Both the position numbers and the translations under genes were made by a program. A stretch of 64,000 bases of DNA from a bacterium (GTDB lineage Bacteria; Sumerlaeota; Sumerlaeia; SLMS01; JAHLLQ01): assembly GCA_020444065.1 (NCBI GenBank), contig JAHLLQ010000001.1, positions 62,001 through 126,000 of the forward strand. Direction: 5' to 3'. Below, piece by piece: positions 62,626 to 64,000 of the stretch (positions are counted from its first letter, which is position 1; each line of letters starts with the position of its first letter). The notes under the pieces are model-generated. The model did no database searches and was not told where the DNA came from. It was given only the letters and a program-made list of their open reading frames with translations.

Positions 62626-63147
62626 CTACTTCATCGCCACCTTCGCGGGATCCAGTGTGCGGATGACTCTTGCGGGGTTGCCGGCGATGACGGCGTAGCC
62701 GTCGGGGAAGCTCTTCGTCACAACCGACCCCGCGCCGACGATTGTGTAGTCGCCTAATTGCACGCCGGGCAAGACGACCGCGTTCATGCCGAGCCAGCAG
62801 TGTGCCCCCAGGCGAATCGGCTGTCCCTTGATCCACTTGGTGTTGTCGTAGACATCGTGATTCGCGCTGATCAGGCCGACACCCGGGGCGAGGTTGCAGT
62901 AGTCCCCCACCTCGATGCCGTTGAAGGCGTTCAGGTAACAATGCGGCGAGTCGCCCGGATACGTCGCGCGGCCGATCTTCACGCGCTGGGGATGGTTGAC
63001 CTGGCTGGTGAAGTGCACCGGCCAGGGCACGCGACGGTTGATGCCGACCCACTGACCCATTCGATACAGGACGTAGAATCGCGTCGGGCATCCACTGGGG
63101 ACTCCGAGGAGATTGCGAATACGCGAAGGAACCGGGCGACGACTCAC
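62626..63147 (-). CDS. Hexapeptide-repeat acyltransferase (maltose O-acetyltransferase-like)
   Basis: 173 residues with a left-handed beta-helix. Repeats include IEVGDYCNLAPGVGLISANH with the catalytic His, IRLGAHCWLGMNAVVLPGVQ and LGDYTIVGAGSVVTKSFPDG, ending YAVIAGNPARVIR. It transfers an acetyl group from acetyl-CoA to a sugar or related acceptor. The start overlaps the stop of the upstream hypothetical gene (ATGA), so they are co-translated. Placement among cell-wall genes suggests a surface-sugar substrate, but that is inference. Confidence 0.92.
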   Translation of the reverse strand: MSRRPVPSRIRNLLGVPSGCPTRFYVLYRMGQWVGINRRVPWPVHFTSQVNHPQRVKIGRATYPGDSPHCYLNAFNGIEVGDYCNLAPGVGLISANHDVYDNTKWIKGQPIRLGAHCWLGMNAVVLPGVQLGDYTIVGAGSVVTKSFPDGYAVIAGNPARVIRTLDPAKVAMK

Positions 63148-63767
63148 TTGTGCAGCTCCTGCAGCTTATTTTCGGGAATCTTGCCTTCGTCTTTGATCTG
63201 GATGTAGCCCGGAACCGGAAAGGACTGGATCAGGGACTGGTAGTCGATCTGTTTTGCCATCCCACTGACGCGAAGAGTCAGGAACGTTCCCTCCGCCGAA
63301 TCGAAGAGCTTCACACCACGCAGACCGATCTCGACAAGGCTCTTGCCGATCAATTCGCCGAAGGTCGGCGCATCATGCACGGCAACACCGATCGGGCGAA
63401 TGAAACGACCATCCTTCTCCTCGACCTTGCCTGGGTAGAACGCATCCTCCGTGGCGCCCATTTTCCGCGTCTGGGTCATGAAGTGCTCGACGCAGGCATC
63501 CACGCCCTCGGAGGAGTTCGCTGACAGAGCAATCCGGCGGTCAATCCATTCGAATTCGAACTGCGGGTCGATTTCCCGCTGCTCCGGATGATCGCAAACC
63601 AGGCGAAGAGCTTTGAAGACCTGCTCCGGCCCAAAGGCGGCCTGAATGCGGTAGATGTGTACGAGCGACGGCAACTGGAGCCCTCCGTGGATTGACTGGA
63701 CTCTTGATCGCCCGCCCAGCGAATCGAGGCAAGTGGAGTTCGGCTCCGATTCCATCCATTCCAGCAT
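63144..63767 (-). CDS. Hypothetical protein (unrecognised)
   Basis: 207 residues if started at ATG 63767 (MLEWMESEPNSTC); the longer open frame to 63941 would overlap the divergent ATPase gene. I recognise no family. Visible features are IDRRIALSANSSEGVDACVE, FMTQTRKMGATEDAFYPGK, RPIGVAVHDAPTFGELIGKS, LVEIGLRGVKLFD and a basic C-terminal tail. There is no signal peptide, membrane helix or metal motif. The 3' end overlaps the acyltransferase start (ATGA), suggesting joint function. No clear ribosome binding site precedes the chosen start. Confidence 0.55.
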   Translation of the reverse strand: MLEWMESEPNSTCLDSLGGRSRVQSIHGGLQLPSLVHIYRIQAAFGPEQVFKALRLVCDHPEQREIDPQFEFEWIDRRIALSANSSEGVDACVEHFMTQTRKMGATEDAFYPGKVEEKDGRFIRPIGVAVHDAPTFGELIGKSLVEIGLRGVKLFDSAEGTFLTLRVSGMAKQIDYQSLIQSFPVPGYIQIKDEGKIPENKLQELHK

Positions 63768-63825
63768 GTCGATTCTGGTTGAGAAGCCACGGCCCGGCGG
63801 GTATTGCTTGTTATGACACAGGTGG

Positions 63826-64000
63826 ATGCGGAGGTCGCCTTTGCCAGAATCTTTAACTCCCCAGCCTCTTGAGGCGCTGGCGCACGCCAGCGTTATCGGT
63901 CCCGCGGAAATCGCGGCGGACAACCGGATTCGCGTCTTCATCGGGCACTACGGCAGCGGCAAAACGGAAATCGCCGTCAATTACGCCCTGATGCTCGCCT
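63826..64000 (+). CDS. P-loop ATPase, 5' end only
   Basis: Truncated by the window end. From ATG 63826 the frame reads MRRSPLPESLTPQPLEALA and continues into IRVFIGHYGSGKTEIAVNYA, a Walker A motif (GHYGSGKTE) of an uncharacterised bacterial ATP-binding family. An alternative TTG start at 63841 has ggagg (63830-63834) at ideal spacing and may be the true start. It is divergent from the hypothetical gene at 63144. Function cannot be assigned from this fragment. Confidence 0.6.
   Translation, partial: MRRSPLPESLTPQPLEALAHASVIGPAEIAADNRIRVFIGHYGSGKTEIAVNYALMLA

Noticed and set aside
1-64000. Transposase, integrase, tRNA or rRNA genes that would explain the fragment series
   Set aside because: None was recognised on either strand; the insertion model therefore rests only on the repeated kinase 3' ends.

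Overview
The window is bacterial chromosome, moderately GC-rich by eye, about 90% coding, with genes on both strands in short co-directional runs. The organism is Gram-negative, shown by an LptD-like outer-membrane LPS-assembly protein beside an O-antigen-ligase-type polymerase, a type IV pilus/type II secretion ATPase and D-Ala-D-Ala ligase. The mix of LVIVD propellers, Calx-beta and glycine-rich surface proteins, a Ser/Thr kinase-TPR receptor, bacilliredoxin and a GH57-like protein resembles environmental PVC/FCB-type or candidate-phylum bacteria (for example Sumerlaeota/BRC1). I cannot fix the phylum from sequence alone. I saw no rRNA, tRNA, CRISPR array, transposase or integrase.

Layout. 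1-1.2 kb: a possible secretin tail, a small unnamed-family protein and a membrane HExxH protein. 1.3-11.9 kb: two giant secreted repeat proteins (1401 and 1353 aa), each bounded by copies of the 3' end of a fructosamine-kinase gene. These copies run from a 53-bp scrap (1283-1335), through a 264-bp pseudogene fragment (6310-6573), to the intact gene (10952-11851), a nested series suggesting repeated insertion at one gene end. 11.8-22.3 kb: a fructosamine kinase/LMW-phosphatase pair, a flavin reductase-polyferredoxin membrane fusion, a LamG protein, CdsA, a flippase-like protein, photolyase and topoisomerase I. 22.7-35.3 kb: kinase-TPR, a lone PilT N-domain, PilB/GspE, O-antigen ligase, LptD, a TPR protein and bacilliredoxin. 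35.4-42.6 kb: RecF, a GH57-like protein, NfuA-type scaffold, a PHP phosphatase, a lysine-aminomutase-type radical SAM enzyme and an alpha/beta hydrolase.

42.6-49 kb: a minus-strand operon TusA-MoeB-PIG-L-GNAT, a pilin-like protein, then an M16 peptidase-CorA-kinase run. That kinase is the most striking gene here: a full-length homologue of mitochondrial pyruvate/branched-chain dehydrogenase kinases. 49-53.4 kb: a defence pair, a type IIG restriction-modification enzyme and a membrane-anchored Mrr-like nuclease. 53.6-58.8 kb: FAD and 2Fe-2S subunits of a xanthine-dehydrogenase-family enzyme without the molybdenum subunit, a cystathionine gamma-lyase-type enzyme and a PGRS-like glycine-rich exported protein. 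58.9-64 kb: a beta-CASP ribonuclease, Ddl, a serine hydrolase, a hexapeptide acyltransferase, an unrecognised protein and the start of a P-loop ATPase.

Themes: envelope building (LptD, O-antigen ligase, CdsA, Ddl, exported repeat proteins), pilus/secretion parts split across loci, and low-molecular-weight thiol or sulfur chemistry (bacilliredoxin, BshB-like deacetylase, YpdA-like fusion, TusA, MoeB). The last theme is an inference from family membership.
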